A stretch of DNA of 64,000 nucleotides from Persicitalea sp963716085 (GCA_963716085.1 OY970288.1:4464001-4528000); one strand, 5' to 3'. Counted from the first letter of the stretch, positions 49,908 through 58,408 are shown. Translations and numbers: made by a program. Notes: generated from the letters alone by a model not told the origin.

Positions 49908-51448
49908 ATGCAGCACTTTACCATTTTGTCTCAAAAACTACGTCTCCTGCTTATCGTTTCCGCCTTGGCTTTCTCATCTTTATCGAAAGCCCAACCACCT
50001 CTCCCAACATCATCGTTTTTTTAGTGGATGATATGGGATGGCAAGATACCTCCGTGCCGTTTTGGAAAGAAACTACCCCGCTCAACCGCCGATTCCATAC
50101 GCCCAACATGGAGCGCCTGGCCGCCGAGGGTGTCAAGTTCACCAATGCCTACGCTACCCCCGTTTGCACCCCTACCCGCGTCAGTTTGATGACGGGCATG
50201 AATGTCAGTCGCCACCGGGTAAGCAACTGGACTTCCCCCTACCCCGACCAGGATACCAGTTGGCCGGATAGTCTGCTGGATGCTCCGGCCTGGAACTACC
50301 GCGGCATGGCTCAGCAAAAGGACGTGAAAGGAACGGTGTACGCCAGGACGTTGGCGCAGGTGCTGAAAGACAACGGGTATTATACCATTCATGCCGGAAA
50401 GGCTCATTTCGGGGCCAAAGGCACGCCGGGAGAAAATCCGTTGAACCTGGGCTTCGATGTCAATATTGCCGGGAGTATGATTGGGCGCCCGCAGTCATTT
50501 TTGGGAGAGGATAATTACGGAAACTTGTCCGGAGAAACGACGATTCACGCTGTGCCGGGCCTGGAAAAGTACCATGGAACGGACACGTTCCTGTCGGAAG
50601 CCCTTACCCTGGAAAGCATGGATGCTTTGTCGAAGCCCGTGGCCAGCAAGCAGCCTTTCTTTTTGTATATGGCCCATTACGCCGTCCATTTGCCCTTCGA
50701 CCAGGACAAGCGCTATTTTCAGAAATACGTGGATGCCGGCCTGGAAGAAAGCGAAGCCGCCTACGCCGCCCTGATCGAAGGCATGGACAAAAGCCTGGGG
50801 GATTTGATGGACTTTCTGGATGAGAAAAAACTCGATGGCAACACCATTATTTTGTTCATGTCCGACAATGGTGGTTTTAGTTTCCAGCCCGAGCGCATGG
50901 GAGCGGATTACACGCAGAACTACCCCCTCGCCGCCGGGAAAGGGTCGGTACACGAAGGGGGGATCAGGGAACCGATGCTCCTGAAATGGCCCGGCCAGAC
51001 CCGGCCCGGAACGGTCTCGACCTACCCGGTCATTATTGAAGATTTCTTCCCCACGATTCTGCAAATGGCCAACGTGAAGCGCTACAAAGTACCACAGGTG
51101 GTCGATGGCCAGGATTTTAGTTCTCAATTTCTTGAAGGGAAGGCTGACGAAAAGCTGCTAGTTTGGCACTATCCGAACAAGTGGGGAAAGAGCGGGCCGG
51201 GCATAAGTTTTCATTCGGCGATGCGGAGAGGTCCCTGGAAGCTAATCTACGACCATAAAACCGAGAAATTATCGCTTTTTAACCTGGAAGACGATATTGG
51301 TGAGAAAAATGATTTGAGCAAAGCCGACCCTAAAACTACCAAAATGATGGCCGCCGAACTGGGCCTTTACCTACGGCAGCGTCAGGCCCAACTGCCTTAC
51401 AACAAGCAGTTGAAAAGATTGGTGAGATGGCCGGATGAGGCTCGGTAA
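49908..51448 (+). pseudogene. Sulfatase with a frameshift just after the signal peptide
   Basis: An ATG at 49908 opens a good signal peptide (LRLLLIVSALAFSSLSKAQ) that runs out of frame at a TAG at 50019. Moving one frame near 49995-50005 gives SPNIIVFLVDDMGWQDTS, the normal start of a mature sulfatase, which is then open to 51448. Motifs include PVCTPTRVSLMTGMN (activation cysteine), HAGKAHFG and FMSDNGGFSFQP. A single-base deletion between KAQ and PNII explains it. The GTG at 50024 would give only a cytoplasmic, N-terminally clipped protein. If the lesion is a sequencing error, this is the fourth functional sulfatase of the cluster. Confidence 0.85.
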
Positions 51449-51584
51449 AGTGGCCTTACTTGTTCAGCCATACGGGGGCCAGTTGCGCCAGAGCGACGTT
51501 AAGCGTGTCGGACATACGTGTTCAGGTAAATGACGGCGTTTGTCTTCTTTTGAAAAGGATTTTCCAAAGTTAGATGAAGTCTTC

Positions 51585-52415
51585 ATGAAAATAGACGCTC
51601 ACCAGCATTTCTGGCACTTCGACCCCGTCCGTGACGCTTGGATCGGCGACTCGATGAAAGCCATCCGCCGTGATTTCCTGCCCCAGGACTTACAACCGAT
51701 TTTACGCGAAAACCAAATCGACGGCTGCGTGGCCGTGCAAGCCGCACAGAACGACGCCGAAACAGAATTCTTGCTAAAACTAGCCGAGGAAAACGACTTC
51801 ATCAAAGGCGTCGTCGGTTGGATCGACCTGCAAGCCGATGACCTCGATGCCCAGCTCGACAAATACCGGAGTCGCCAACTGCTGAAAGGATTCCGGCACG
51901 TTTTACAAAGCGAATCGGAAGAATTCATGTTGCGGCCCTCCTTCATACGCGGACTAAAAAGGCTACACCATCACGCCTATACGTACGACCTTCTTATTTT
52001 CCCCAACCAGCTCCCGAACGCCGCCAGGCTCGTAGCGCAATGCGCCGAGCAACGCTTCGTGCTCGACCATCTTGCCAAACCCTACATCAAAGCCGGAAAA
52101 GTAGCCGATTGGAAAAAAGATCTGAAAACCCTGGCCGCACACGACAACGTTTCCTGCAAAATATCGGGCATGGTCACCGAAGCCGATTACCAGACCTGGA
52201 CGTACGAGCAACTCCTCCCCTACCTCGACGCCGCCTTCGAAGCTTTCGGTTCTAACCGACTCATGTTCGGCTCCGACTGGCCCGTTTGCCTCGTAGCAGG
52301 TGATTATCAGGCAATAAAAAGGATTGCAGAAAAATACACGGCGCGTTTTTCAGAAGAAGAGAAGGCAAAGATTTTTGGTCGGAACGCCGAAAATTTTTAC
52401 AATTTAAGCTATTGA
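51585..52415 (+). CDS. Amidohydrolase of the fuconolactonase type (COG3618)
   Basis: From the ATG at 51585 the 276-residue protein has the amidohydrolase-2 pattern: an N-terminal MKIDAHQHFWHFDP metal motif, GFRHVLQSE, FVLDHLAKPYIK and the late GSDWPVCLV containing the catalytic aspartate. Characterised COG3618 members open L-fucono-, L-rhamnono- and related sugar lactones. The upstream in-frame TTG at 51540 adds an unrelated stretch. It precedes the zinc dehydrogenase gene and follows the sulfatase, and fits an oxidative deoxysugar pathway together with the mutarotase at 42775. Confidence 0.88.
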   Translation: MKIDAHQHFWHFDPVRDAWIGDSMKAIRRDFLPQDLQPILRENQIDGCVAVQAAQNDAETEFLLKLAEENDFIKGVVGWIDLQADDLDAQLDKYRSRQLLKGFRHVLQSESEEFMLRPSFIRGLKRLHHHAYTYDLLIFPNQLPNAARLVAQCAEQRFVLDHLAKPYIKAGKVADWKKDLKTLAAHDNVSCKISGMVTEADYQTWTYEQLLPYLDAAFEAFGSNRLMFGSDWPVCLVAGDYQAIKRIAEKYTARFSEEEKAKIFGRNAENFYNLSY

Positions 52416-52617
52416 AAAGTGAATTGAGAGATGAAGAACTAGATTACGCCCTATTGGAGTTTGTACTGGCAGATTCACCCGCCAATAATCCACCTATTGA
52501 TAGGAGTATTCACTCATTCACTCATTCACCGCAGGGGCGGCCCCGTCATTCACTCATTCAAAGTTAAGCCACGTACTCCCATCGTCCCAACTTCTTTCCA
52601 TTTTTAATACATACCTC
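52416..52617. other. Intergenic region with short direct repeats
   Basis: The 202-bp gap contains CATTCACTCATTCA-type direct repeats around 52510-52560, flanking a GC-rich GCAGGGGCGGCCCCG palindrome. I see no convincing gene; an open frame of about 50 codons starting at 52412 runs through the repeats and is not supported. Confidence 0.5.
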
Positions 52618-53643
52618 TTGAAGACCATTATCCTTAAAAAGCCCGGCGAGTTTCAATTGATCGAACGAGCAGAGTTAGCCCCTCCCGAAGCTGATGAAGC
52701 CATTGTGAAAATCAGGCGAGTCGGTATCTGCGGCACAGACTACCACGCATTCAGCGGCAACCAACCGTTTTTTTCTTACCCCCGCGTCCTGGGACACGAG
52801 CTGGGGGCCGAAATCGTCGCGCTAGGTGGGAGTCAGGCCAATCCTGCCTTCGCCATCGGCGACAAAGTCTCGGTGGAGCCTTATATTAATTGCCAGGAAT
52901 GCCAGGCCTGCCAGAGCGGTCATACCAACTGCTGCGAGCGCATCCAGGTGCTGGGCGTCCACACCGACGGCGGCATGACGGAATACCTCAAAGTGCCTAT
53001 CCGCAAGCTGCACGGGTCGAAGGTGCTTTCCCTCGATCAACTGGCATTAGTCGAGACGCTGGGCATTGGGCTGCATGCTACCAATCGGGTTGATGTGAAG
53101 GCCGAGGACAAAGTGCTGGTGATTGGGGCCGGGCCAATCGGCTTGTCGGTAGCGCAATTCTGCCAGGTGAAAGGAGCCACCGTAGGTGTGGCGGATATGG
53201 TTGAAAGCCGCCTTGATTTTATCCGTCGGCACGGCATTTCGGACCATACCCTCCTGGTGAAGGAAACACTTGTGCCCGAGCACATTCGCGCGTTTTATGG
53301 CGGCGATCTCCCCACAGTCGTCATCGACGCTACGGGCAACCGTAACTCGATGCTCAATGCGTTCAACCTCATTGCCCATAGCGGCAAAATCGTGTACGTC
53401 GGACTGTTTCAGGGCGAGGTCTCGTTTCACGATCCTGATTTCCACAAGCGCGAAGTAACGCTACTGGCCAGCCGAAACTCACTGCCCGCCGACTTCAAGA
53501 AAATCATTACGCTCATGGAGGCCGGACGCATCGATACCGGTCCCTGGCTTTCTCACCGGACCGATTTCGATCATCTCTCAGCGGACTTCTCGACTTTCAT
53601 GCAACCCGATCAGCAATTAATCAAGGCTATTGTAGAAGTATAA
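52618..53643 (+). CDS. Zinc-dependent alcohol dehydrogenase (MDR family)
   Basis: The 341-residue protein starts at a TTG. Catalytic zinc ligands are in VGICGTDYHAF (C38) and RVLGHELGAE (H60, E61). The structural zinc loop has C92, C95, C98 and C106. The NAD fold has VIGAGPIGLSVAQFC. Size and motifs match sorbitol/threonine/fuconate-type dehydrogenases. Next to a sugar lactonase it is likely to oxidise a sugar or sugar acid such as L-fucose or a keto-deoxy acid. A strong terminator follows at 53666. Confidence 0.9.
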   Translation: MKTIILKKPGEFQLIERAELAPPEADEAIVKIRRVGICGTDYHAFSGNQPFFSYPRVLGHELGAEIVALGGSQANPAFAIGDKVSVEPYINCQECQACQSGHTNCCERIQVLGVHTDGGMTEYLKVPIRKLHGSKVLSLDQLALVETLGIGLHATNRVDVKAEDKVLVIGAGPIGLSVAQFCQVKGATVGVADMVESRLDFIRRHGISDHTLLVKETLVPEHIRAFYGGDLPTVVIDATGNRNSMLNAFNLIAHSGKIVYVGLFQGEVSFHDPDFHKREVTLLASRNSLPADFKKIITLMEAGRIDTGPWLSHRTDFDHLSADFSTFMQPDQQLIKAIVEV

Positions 53644-53665
53644 CGACCAGGTTGTCGGATTCCTC

Positions 53666-53701
53666 AAAAAAGCGCCACCGCCCCAGCGGGACGCTTTTTT
53701 T
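53666..53701 (+). terminator. Rho-independent terminator
   Basis: AAAAAAGCG at 53666-53674 pairs with CGCTTTTTT at 53692-53700, with an inner GC-rich loop. The T run ends the transcript of the dehydrogenase gene 22 bp after its stop. Confidence 0.85.
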
Positions 53702-53824
53702 GTGCCAGAATAATCCTGCAACTAGCCTAGACCTATCCCATCTCTTCCGTTAGGAAAAGTGGTCCTGTCTTCTTCTTATTATTCTATTCGTATAATCCCG
53801 AAACAGCCCTGAACCTGTATCACT

Positions 53825-54002
53825 TAGGACTTTCGCTTCGGCTGAGAAAAATGTGCCGTTAGGCACAGGATGTGGGTAGAAAAAGCCGATTCGTCAGCGG
53901 GTAATGTCCCGTACGGGACATAATAATCGACTAGGAAAGCACTTTTCTACCCACATTTGATCCCTATTGGGATCGCATTCAAAACGACAAGCGAAAGTCC
54001 TA
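53825..54002. mobile_element. 178-bp inverted-repeat element with three tetraloop palindromes
   Basis: The ends TAGGACTTTCGCTT (53825-53838) and AAGCGAAAGTCCTA (53989-54002) are perfect 14-bp inverted repeats. A second inverted pair lies inside (ATGTGGGTAGAAAA at 53870 and TTTTCTACCCACAT at 53943). Between and around these are three hairpins: TGTGCC-GTTA-GGCACA at 53852, the perfect palindrome ATGTCCCGTACGGGACAT at 53904, and GATCCC-TATT-GGGATC at 53959. No protein is encoded. The right end recurs at 19510-19538. This has the shape of a non-autonomous mobile or REPIN-like element. Confidence 0.75.
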
Positions 54003-54026
54003 ACTATTATAGCGACGTAACAAAAA

Positions 54027-54668
54027 TCAGAGTTGCTTCAACACCAGATTCTTCCAGCGGACTTTAATGCCGCCGCCATCGTGGATTTGGAGCGCGATGC
54101 CTCCGTCGCCTTCCCCAATTTTCTCGTCGCTGAAATCTACCATGGCGTGGCCGTTGAGCCAGGTCTGCACGTGGTCGCCCTCGACGCGGATGCGCATCTT
54201 GTTCCACTCGCCTTCTTTCAGGTGGCCTTCCTCTTCGTCGGGAATCTGCTTCAGCCAGCCACGGCCGTACGACTCATACACGCCGCCCGAATCGTGGTTG
54301 GGTGGGGCCACCTCTACCTGCCAGCCGCTCACTTTGATCCCCTCTACCGAAGAGCGGAAAAAGACGCCGCTGTTGCCGTTGCTTTCCTGCTTGAATTGCA
54401 CGCTGAGGTCGAAGTCTTTGTAGTCCTCGTCGGTGAGCAGGTAGCCGTATTTTTTGTCGGGGCCGCTCTCGCACACCAATTCGCCGTTATCGACGTACCA
54501 TTTTTCGGTACCGAATATCTTCCAGCCGTCGAGGTTTTTGCCGTTGAAGAGTTTGACCGTTTTCTTTGCGGAGGCAGCCGTGTGATGACCGGGGCGAGCG
54601 GCCATAAAAATGACGCAGGCCAGGGCTGCGAGCAAAAGACTGGCAAACGGGAGTCGTGTTTTCAACAT
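54027..54668 (-). CDS. DUF1080 (3-keto-disaccharide hydrolase-like) protein
   Basis: The 213-residue product has a signal or anchor helix (about 8-24, FASLLLAALACVIFM) and one concanavalin-like DUF1080 domain. Motifs are KLFNGKNLDGWKIFG, YGYLLTDEDYKDFDLSVQFKQ, GNSGVFFRS, WQVEV, GGVYESYGRGW, EWNKMRIRVEGDHVQTWLNG and a terminal IKVRWKNLVLKQL. Some family members hydrolyse 3-keto-glycosides in the periplasm. It belongs with the carbohydrate genes to its left by theme, although it is separated from them by the 178-bp element. Confidence 0.9.
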   Translation of the reverse strand: MLKTRLPFASLLLAALACVIFMAARPGHHTAASAKKTVKLFNGKNLDGWKIFGTEKWYVDNGELVCESGPDKKYGYLLTDEDYKDFDLSVQFKQESNGNSGVFFRSSVEGIKVSGWQVEVAPPNHDSGGVYESYGRGWLKQIPDEEEGHLKEGEWNKMRIRVEGDHVQTWLNGHAMVDFSDEKIGEGDGGIALQIHDGGGIKVRWKNLVLKQL

Positions 54669-54857
54669 GGCTTTAAAGTTTTTGGTGAAAGTGTTATGAT
54701 TTATTGAAACAAAATAATTGAGTTTTAGAATTCACAGCCTTCTGGTTTCCAGCAAAATAGAACTTTAAACCTCGAACTTCCAACTTTCAACTCAATACTA
54801 TTATACCCAAAAGTTCAGTTATAAGGAGGATTTACCATTTAAAACCAATCCAAAGTA

Positions 54858-55814
54858 ATGAAAAAAATGCGTGCGCTCGGGTCTTTTTGGACAAATCTGC
54901 TGGTGGCGGGGCTGCTGTTCAGCCTGGTTGCGGCTTGTAACAAGGACAAAAACCGCGTGAAGCCGATGACCATCGCCGACATCATCGCCGACGACGGCGA
55001 CTTCACCATTCTGGCAGCGGCCATTCGCCACGCCGAATTGGGCGAAGGCCTGCGGTCGAGCAATCTCACACTCCTGGCCCCCAATGATGCTGCTTTTCGA
55101 AATTCGGGCTTCGGCGATGCGGCGGCGGTGACCTCCCGCCCCAGCGCGGAAATACGGGAGCTGCTGAGATACCACGTACTCACCACCTCGCAAAGCCAGG
55201 CCGAAATCGCCAATGCCAACGGCAAAACGATTTCCAACCTGGCCGGAAAACCAGCCTATGTGACCGTGAACGGCTCGGGCGAGGTGCTAATCAACGGCAC
55301 CCGCATCATCGGACCCGACCGCAAGGCCGACAACGGCACGATCCACGTCATGGAGCGGGTACTACAACCCATCACCCGTAATCTGCTGGAAGAATTGCGG
55401 CAGCGTCCCGAGCTGAACTTTGCCCTGGCTGCCGCCGAGCGGGCCGCCGAGGCCAACAGTGAATTGGTCAGGATATTCAACTCCCCCAGTTCACAATACA
55501 CTTTTCTGGCTCCCAACAACCAGGCTTTCATGAATGAGGGGTTTCCCACGGCCGGTTCGCTCGGTGCGGCCAATAAGTCTTATCTGGCGGATATCTTACT
55601 GAATCACATCGTGCCGGGTCGGGTGCTGGCTAACAATTTCACCAATGGCGACCTGGCCACGGCGGCGGCGGGCAAGTCCGTTAGGGTCGATACGAACAAT
55701 GGGATTAAAATCACCGGCAAGGGCAGCACCGGAAAGACGGCCAATGTAGTACAGACCAACATTCTTGCGACCAATGGCGTGATACACGTCCTCGATCGGC
55801 TACTGGTCAAGTAG
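54858..55814 (+). CDS. Lipoprotein with two fasciclin (FAS1) domains
   Basis: The 318-residue product has a lipoprotein signal (LLFSLVAACNKD, cysteine about residue 28). Two FAS1 repeats follow. The first has NLTLLAPNDAAFRNSGF, LRYHVLTT and GTIHVMERVLQP. The second has QYTFLAPNNQAFMNEGFP, ILLNHIVPG and GVIHVLDRLLVK. FAS1 domains mediate adhesion and ligand binding at the cell surface. An AAGGAGG word lies about 30 bp upstream of the ATG, too far to be a normal ribosome-binding site. A clear terminator follows. Confidence 0.92.
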   Translation: MKKMRALGSFWTNLLVAGLLFSLVAACNKDKNRVKPMTIADIIADDGDFTILAAAIRHAELGEGLRSSNLTLLAPNDAAFRNSGFGDAAAVTSRPSAEIRELLRYHVLTTSQSQAEIANANGKTISNLAGKPAYVTVNGSGEVLINGTRIIGPDRKADNGTIHVMERVLQPITRNLLEELRQRPELNFALAAAERAAEANSELVRIFNSPSSQYTFLAPNNQAFMNEGFPTAGSLGAANKSYLADILLNHIVPGRVLANNFTNGDLATAAAGKSVRVDTNNGIKITGKGSTGKTANVVQTNILATNGVIHVLDRLLVK

Positions 55815-55839
55815 GGATCGGCAAAATCATAGCGCGCAG

Positions 55840-55872
55840 AAAGCGAACCACGGCAACGCGTGGTTCGCTTTT
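55840..55872 (+). terminator. Rho-independent terminator
   Basis: A 13-bp stem (AAAGCGAACCACG / CGTGGTTCGCTTT) with a 6-nt loop and a T run lies 26 bp after the fasciclin gene. Confidence 0.85.
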
Positions 55873-55887
55873 TATGTTAAAGAAAGC

Positions 55888-56832
55888 ATGAACGGAGAGG
55901 GAGAAATACGGGAAGTGAAGCAAGCGGTGGACAAGCCCAAAAAGCGGATTTGGCTGCGTTGGCTGCTGGCGGTGCTGCTGCTTCTGCTGGCGGGCGGCTG
56001 GTGGATGGCGCAACGCGTCGAGCTACGCATCAGCGACAAGGAACTTTCCGTCACCTTCAAATCGAATATCACCCCGATTGCGATTCATCGCTATAAGGTC
56101 AAGGACCGGAAAGTACGTTTTGTAGAATTCGGGCGCGACAGTCTGCCCGTGACCATTCTGGTGCACGGTGCCCCCAGTTCACTCAGCTTTTTTAGTCTGC
56201 TCTACGCCGATACCGCCCTGACCAACCACACGATGCTCGTCGGGGTGGATCGTCCGGGTTACGGCTATTCGGGGTTTGGCAAGTCGGTGATTTCGGTGAC
56301 TGAGCAGGCCCAAATCCTGCAGCCGCTGATCGACCATTACGCGCAGCGCGGTCGTCAGGTCAATCTGGCGGCTTCGTCCTACGGGGGCGCGGTCATTGCC
56401 AAGCTGGCGATGGACAATCCCGACAAAGTGGGGGGCATTCTCTTCATTTCTTCCTCGCTGGCTCCCGGTGAAGAATACACCTACCCGATCAGCTACGTGA
56501 TCGACTCGCCCTGGTTCGGCTGGTTTTTCCCGACCATCCTCCGCGTAGCGAATGACGAAAAAATGCACCACCGCGAGGCTTTGGAAGACATCCAGGACGG
56601 CTGGGGTCGCATCAGGGCCCGCATCATCATGCTGCACGGCAACGCCGATGAGCTGATCTACTTCTCCAACGCCGAGTTTGCCCGTAAAAACCTGGTCAAC
56701 GCCCTGTCGTTCAAGCTTATTACCGTCGAAGGCATCGGTCATTCACTGATGATCGATCGGCCGGATTTAATCAAGCAAAGTCTGCTGGATTTGCTCAAAA
56801 AGCCGAAAAGGGAAGCGTTGGCGAGGCGGTAG
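55888..56832 (+). CDS. Membrane-anchored alpha/beta hydrolase
   Basis: The 314-residue protein has an N-terminal transmembrane helix (about 25-42, WLLAVLLLLLAGGWWMA). An alpha/beta hydrolase fold follows, with the oxyanion segment VHGAPSSLS, DRPGYGYSGFG, the nucleophile elbow LAASSYGGAVI (serine in SSYGG), MLHGNADELI for the acid and GIGHSLMID for the histidine. The elbow reads SxSYGG rather than canonical GxSxG at its first glycine, but is still plausible. The active site would face the periplasm. The substrate is unknown. Confidence 0.85.
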   Translation: MNGEGEIREVKQAVDKPKKRIWLRWLLAVLLLLLAGGWWMAQRVELRISDKELSVTFKSNITPIAIHRYKVKDRKVRFVEFGRDSLPVTILVHGAPSSLSFFSLLYADTALTNHTMLVGVDRPGYGYSGFGKSVISVTEQAQILQPLIDHYAQRGRQVNLAASSYGGAVIAKLAMDNPDKVGGILFISSSLAPGEEYTYPISYVIDSPWFGWFFPTILRVANDEKMHHREALEDIQDGWGRIRARIIMLHGNADELIYFSNAEFARKNLVNALSFKLITVEGIGHSLMIDRPDLIKQSLLDLLKKPKREALARR

Positions 56833-56859
56833 ATGGGACATTTTCCACCTTAAAATAAG

Positions 56860-57441
56860 CTATCTGACGCAGTCTTTTTCGTTGCTGGCCAGTTTGTCGT
56901 CCACTTTGCCAAGTTTGTCGCTTTTTCCGGCCTGGCTGGGATAAAAGCAGGTTTTCTTCACTTTCAGGTCTTTGGTTCCCGGCTCGCAGAGGATGCTGCA
57001 GGCTTCGCCTTCGACCAGCCGGGCGCGGTTAGGTTCCTTGCCCGAAACGAGCATGTAATATTTGAACTTCCCTCGATACACCGAGCCATCGGGGCGCTTG
57101 CCGTCCCAGGCGTATTGATCCACCTTATCGTAAGCGGTGGTCAGGCGGTGGTGCAGCAGCGTGTCGCCCTCGGCGCTGAAGATGCGAAAGCCCTGCGCCT
57201 CCACGATGTTTTTGCTGATGACCGGGTAAAACAGGTCGTTGATGCCATCGCCATTGGGCGTGAAAGCGTTGGGAACGTAAATGGACTCGTTGTCCATCTT
57301 AAAATTGACAGGCTGCACCCCACAACAGGATTCGTACTCCTTGGGCAGGGCCACTCTGGGGTCATCTTTAATCTGGCCGGGGCAGCTTTGCAACGTAAGG
57401 GCCAGGGCGATGAGCGTGAGCATTTTCTTCATGGTTTTCAT
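56860..57441 (-). CDS. Lipoprotein/secreted protein with gliding-motility CHU_C domain
   Basis: The 193-residue product has a signal with a possible lipobox (LALTLQSCPGQ, cysteine about residue 20) and a CHU_C/gliding-motility-associated domain (SIYVPNAFTPNGDGINDLFYP, key VPNAFTPNGDGIND; AWDGKRPDGSVYRGKFKYY). The domain is usually the C-terminal sorting signal of type IX secretion cargo. Here it is nearly the whole protein and is followed by a basic, cysteine-containing tail, so it is unusual. An upstream truncated frame ends 3 bp before its start. Confidence 0.8.
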   Translation of the reverse strand: MKTMKKMLTLIALALTLQSCPGQIKDDPRVALPKEYESCCGVQPVNFKMDNESIYVPNAFTPNGDGINDLFYPVISKNIVEAQGFRIFSAEGDTLLHHRLTTAYDKVDQYAWDGKRPDGSVYRGKFKYYMLVSGKEPNRARLVEGEACSILCEPGTKDLKVKKTCFYPSQAGKSDKLGKVDDKLASNEKDCVR

Positions 57442-57444
57442 CGG

Positions 57445-57575
57445 TTATGGTTTGCGGTATTTATTGTTATCAAAAAGTTTTTGGTACTGGGATTGCAATA
57501 CTTGAGCATCGGTCGGCGATTTTTCCACGGGTAAGGTCCGGCTGAAATAAGCTATTTCGTTTTTCTGGGCCCCGT
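57445..57575 (-). pseudogene. C-terminal tip of a lost upstream gene (tip 1)
   Basis: On the minus strand a frame with protein-like composition (KNEIAYFSRTLPVEKSPTDA, then LQSQYQKLFDNNKYRKP) ends with TAA at 57445-57447, three bases before the CHU_C gene start. Going upstream it disappears into repeat R1 at 57574. No start codon is available. It looks like the preserved last 40 residues of a gene that once preceded the CHU_C gene. Confidence 0.55.
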
Positions 57576-57752
57576 TGTGCGTAGTGTTTGCTAGAACACT
57601 GCGTACTGAAAATCAACAAGCCGTTTGCAACGGCCTACGCCGCTTGGCTTACACTTATTTCCTTTATTACTTGCTTAACTTTATATATGTCGGCAGTCTC
57701 AGACTGCCCTCTATTTTTAGTACGCAGTCTTCCTTCGGAAGACTGCGCGAAA
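57574..57752 (+). repeat. Repeat R1, uninterrupted copy
   Basis: A 179-bp element starts GTTGTGCG and ends with a related inverted terminus. It contains four hairpins: GTAGTGTT...AACACTGC at the left, GCCGTTTGCAACGGC, GGCAGTCTCAGACTGCC and GCAGTCTTCCTTCGGAAGACTGC. It is homologous over its full length to 59273-59714 after removal of the MITE there, and partly to 49667-49728. Confidence 0.85.
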
Positions 57753-57779
57753 CTAAAGGTTAGCACGGAGTGATTATAG

Positions 57780-58301
57780 TTAATTATGTATATATTTGAT
57801 CAGCAGTAAGCTGTCCTGACTGTCAACTATTTGAGCATCGCAATTCTTCAAATCTTGATTTGTTTTGGATTTATTAAGTATGATAGCTCTGTATTGCCCC
57901 CTATCACTGCTCAACTTGTAGAAAAATTCCCATCCCATACAAGAATTTATACCTCCGTCAATGTTATTTTTATATAGATATTCAAAGATTTCAAAGAACC
58001 TGTTCGCTGAATCTTCATCAATATTAAGTGTTTGAGCTAACACGCTCATATCGGGATTATTATAACTAAATAATTCAATGTTATTTATGTAAAAATAATT
58101 TCTCTTCACATAAAAATTTTGATATGAATTACTGTCATACTGAATTGGAAATGAATTTAACATCTCCCGTAATTCAACAATTCTTGCCTTTACGAATATA
58201 TGCTCACTTTCAAAATGAAGGTGATCACGATCTGTACTTTGTTTACAAGAATATAGATTTACAAGAATAATAATGTAAACCAATAAATTTCTACTTTTCA
58301 T
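57780..58301 (-). CDS. AT-rich lipoprotein of unknown function (immunity-like position)
   Basis: The 173-residue product has a clear lipoprotein signal (IIILVNLYSCKQ, cysteine about residue 19). It is then rich in Asn, Tyr and Phe, with segments NYFYINNIELFSYNN, EIFEYLYKNNIDGG and a terminal DSLLLIKYIHN. I do not recognise the family. Its ATG overlaps by four bases the stop of an upstream frame whose 3' end alone survives (58298-58408). This arrangement, together with the low GC content, suggests an immunity lipoprotein separated from its toxin, but that is an inference. Confidence 0.7.
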   Translation of the reverse strand: MKSRNLLVYIIILVNLYSCKQSTDRDHLHFESEHIFVKARIVELREMLNSFPIQYDSNSYQNFYVKRNYFYINNIELFSYNNPDMSVLAQTLNIDEDSANRFFEIFEYLYKNNIDGGINSCMGWEFFYKLSSDRGQYRAIILNKSKTNQDLKNCDAQIVDSQDSLLLIKYIHN

Positions 58302-58408
58302 TTCCAGCGATGGTTAAATCCTCTCCTAATCATATTAAAATCGCGCACATCATCAAAATACGAGCGATACCAGTCCCATTGAGATGTCCCACTCCAAATT
58401 TGGTACGC
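58298..58408 (-). pseudogene. C-terminal tip of a lost upstream gene (tip 2)
   Basis: The minus-strand frame reads YQIWSGTSQWDWYRSYF then DDVRDFNMIRRGFNHRWK and a TGA that overlaps the next ATG (ATGA). It is rich in aromatic and basic residues. Upstream it runs into an R2 hairpin (58419-58435) that also marks the end of sensible sequence. The coupling to the lipoprotein start argues that it was part of a real two-gene operon. Confidence 0.5.

Noticed and set aside
52510..52560. Possible origin-like iterons (CATTCACTCATTCA)
   Set aside because: There are only a few short direct repeats, with no DnaA boxes, AT-rich unwinding region or replication gene nearby.
52412..52567. Short frame of about 51 codons after the amidohydrolase gene
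   Set aside because: It starts at a TTG overlapping the stop and runs through CATTCACTCATTCA direct repeats and a GC palindrome, so it is more likely chance than a gene.
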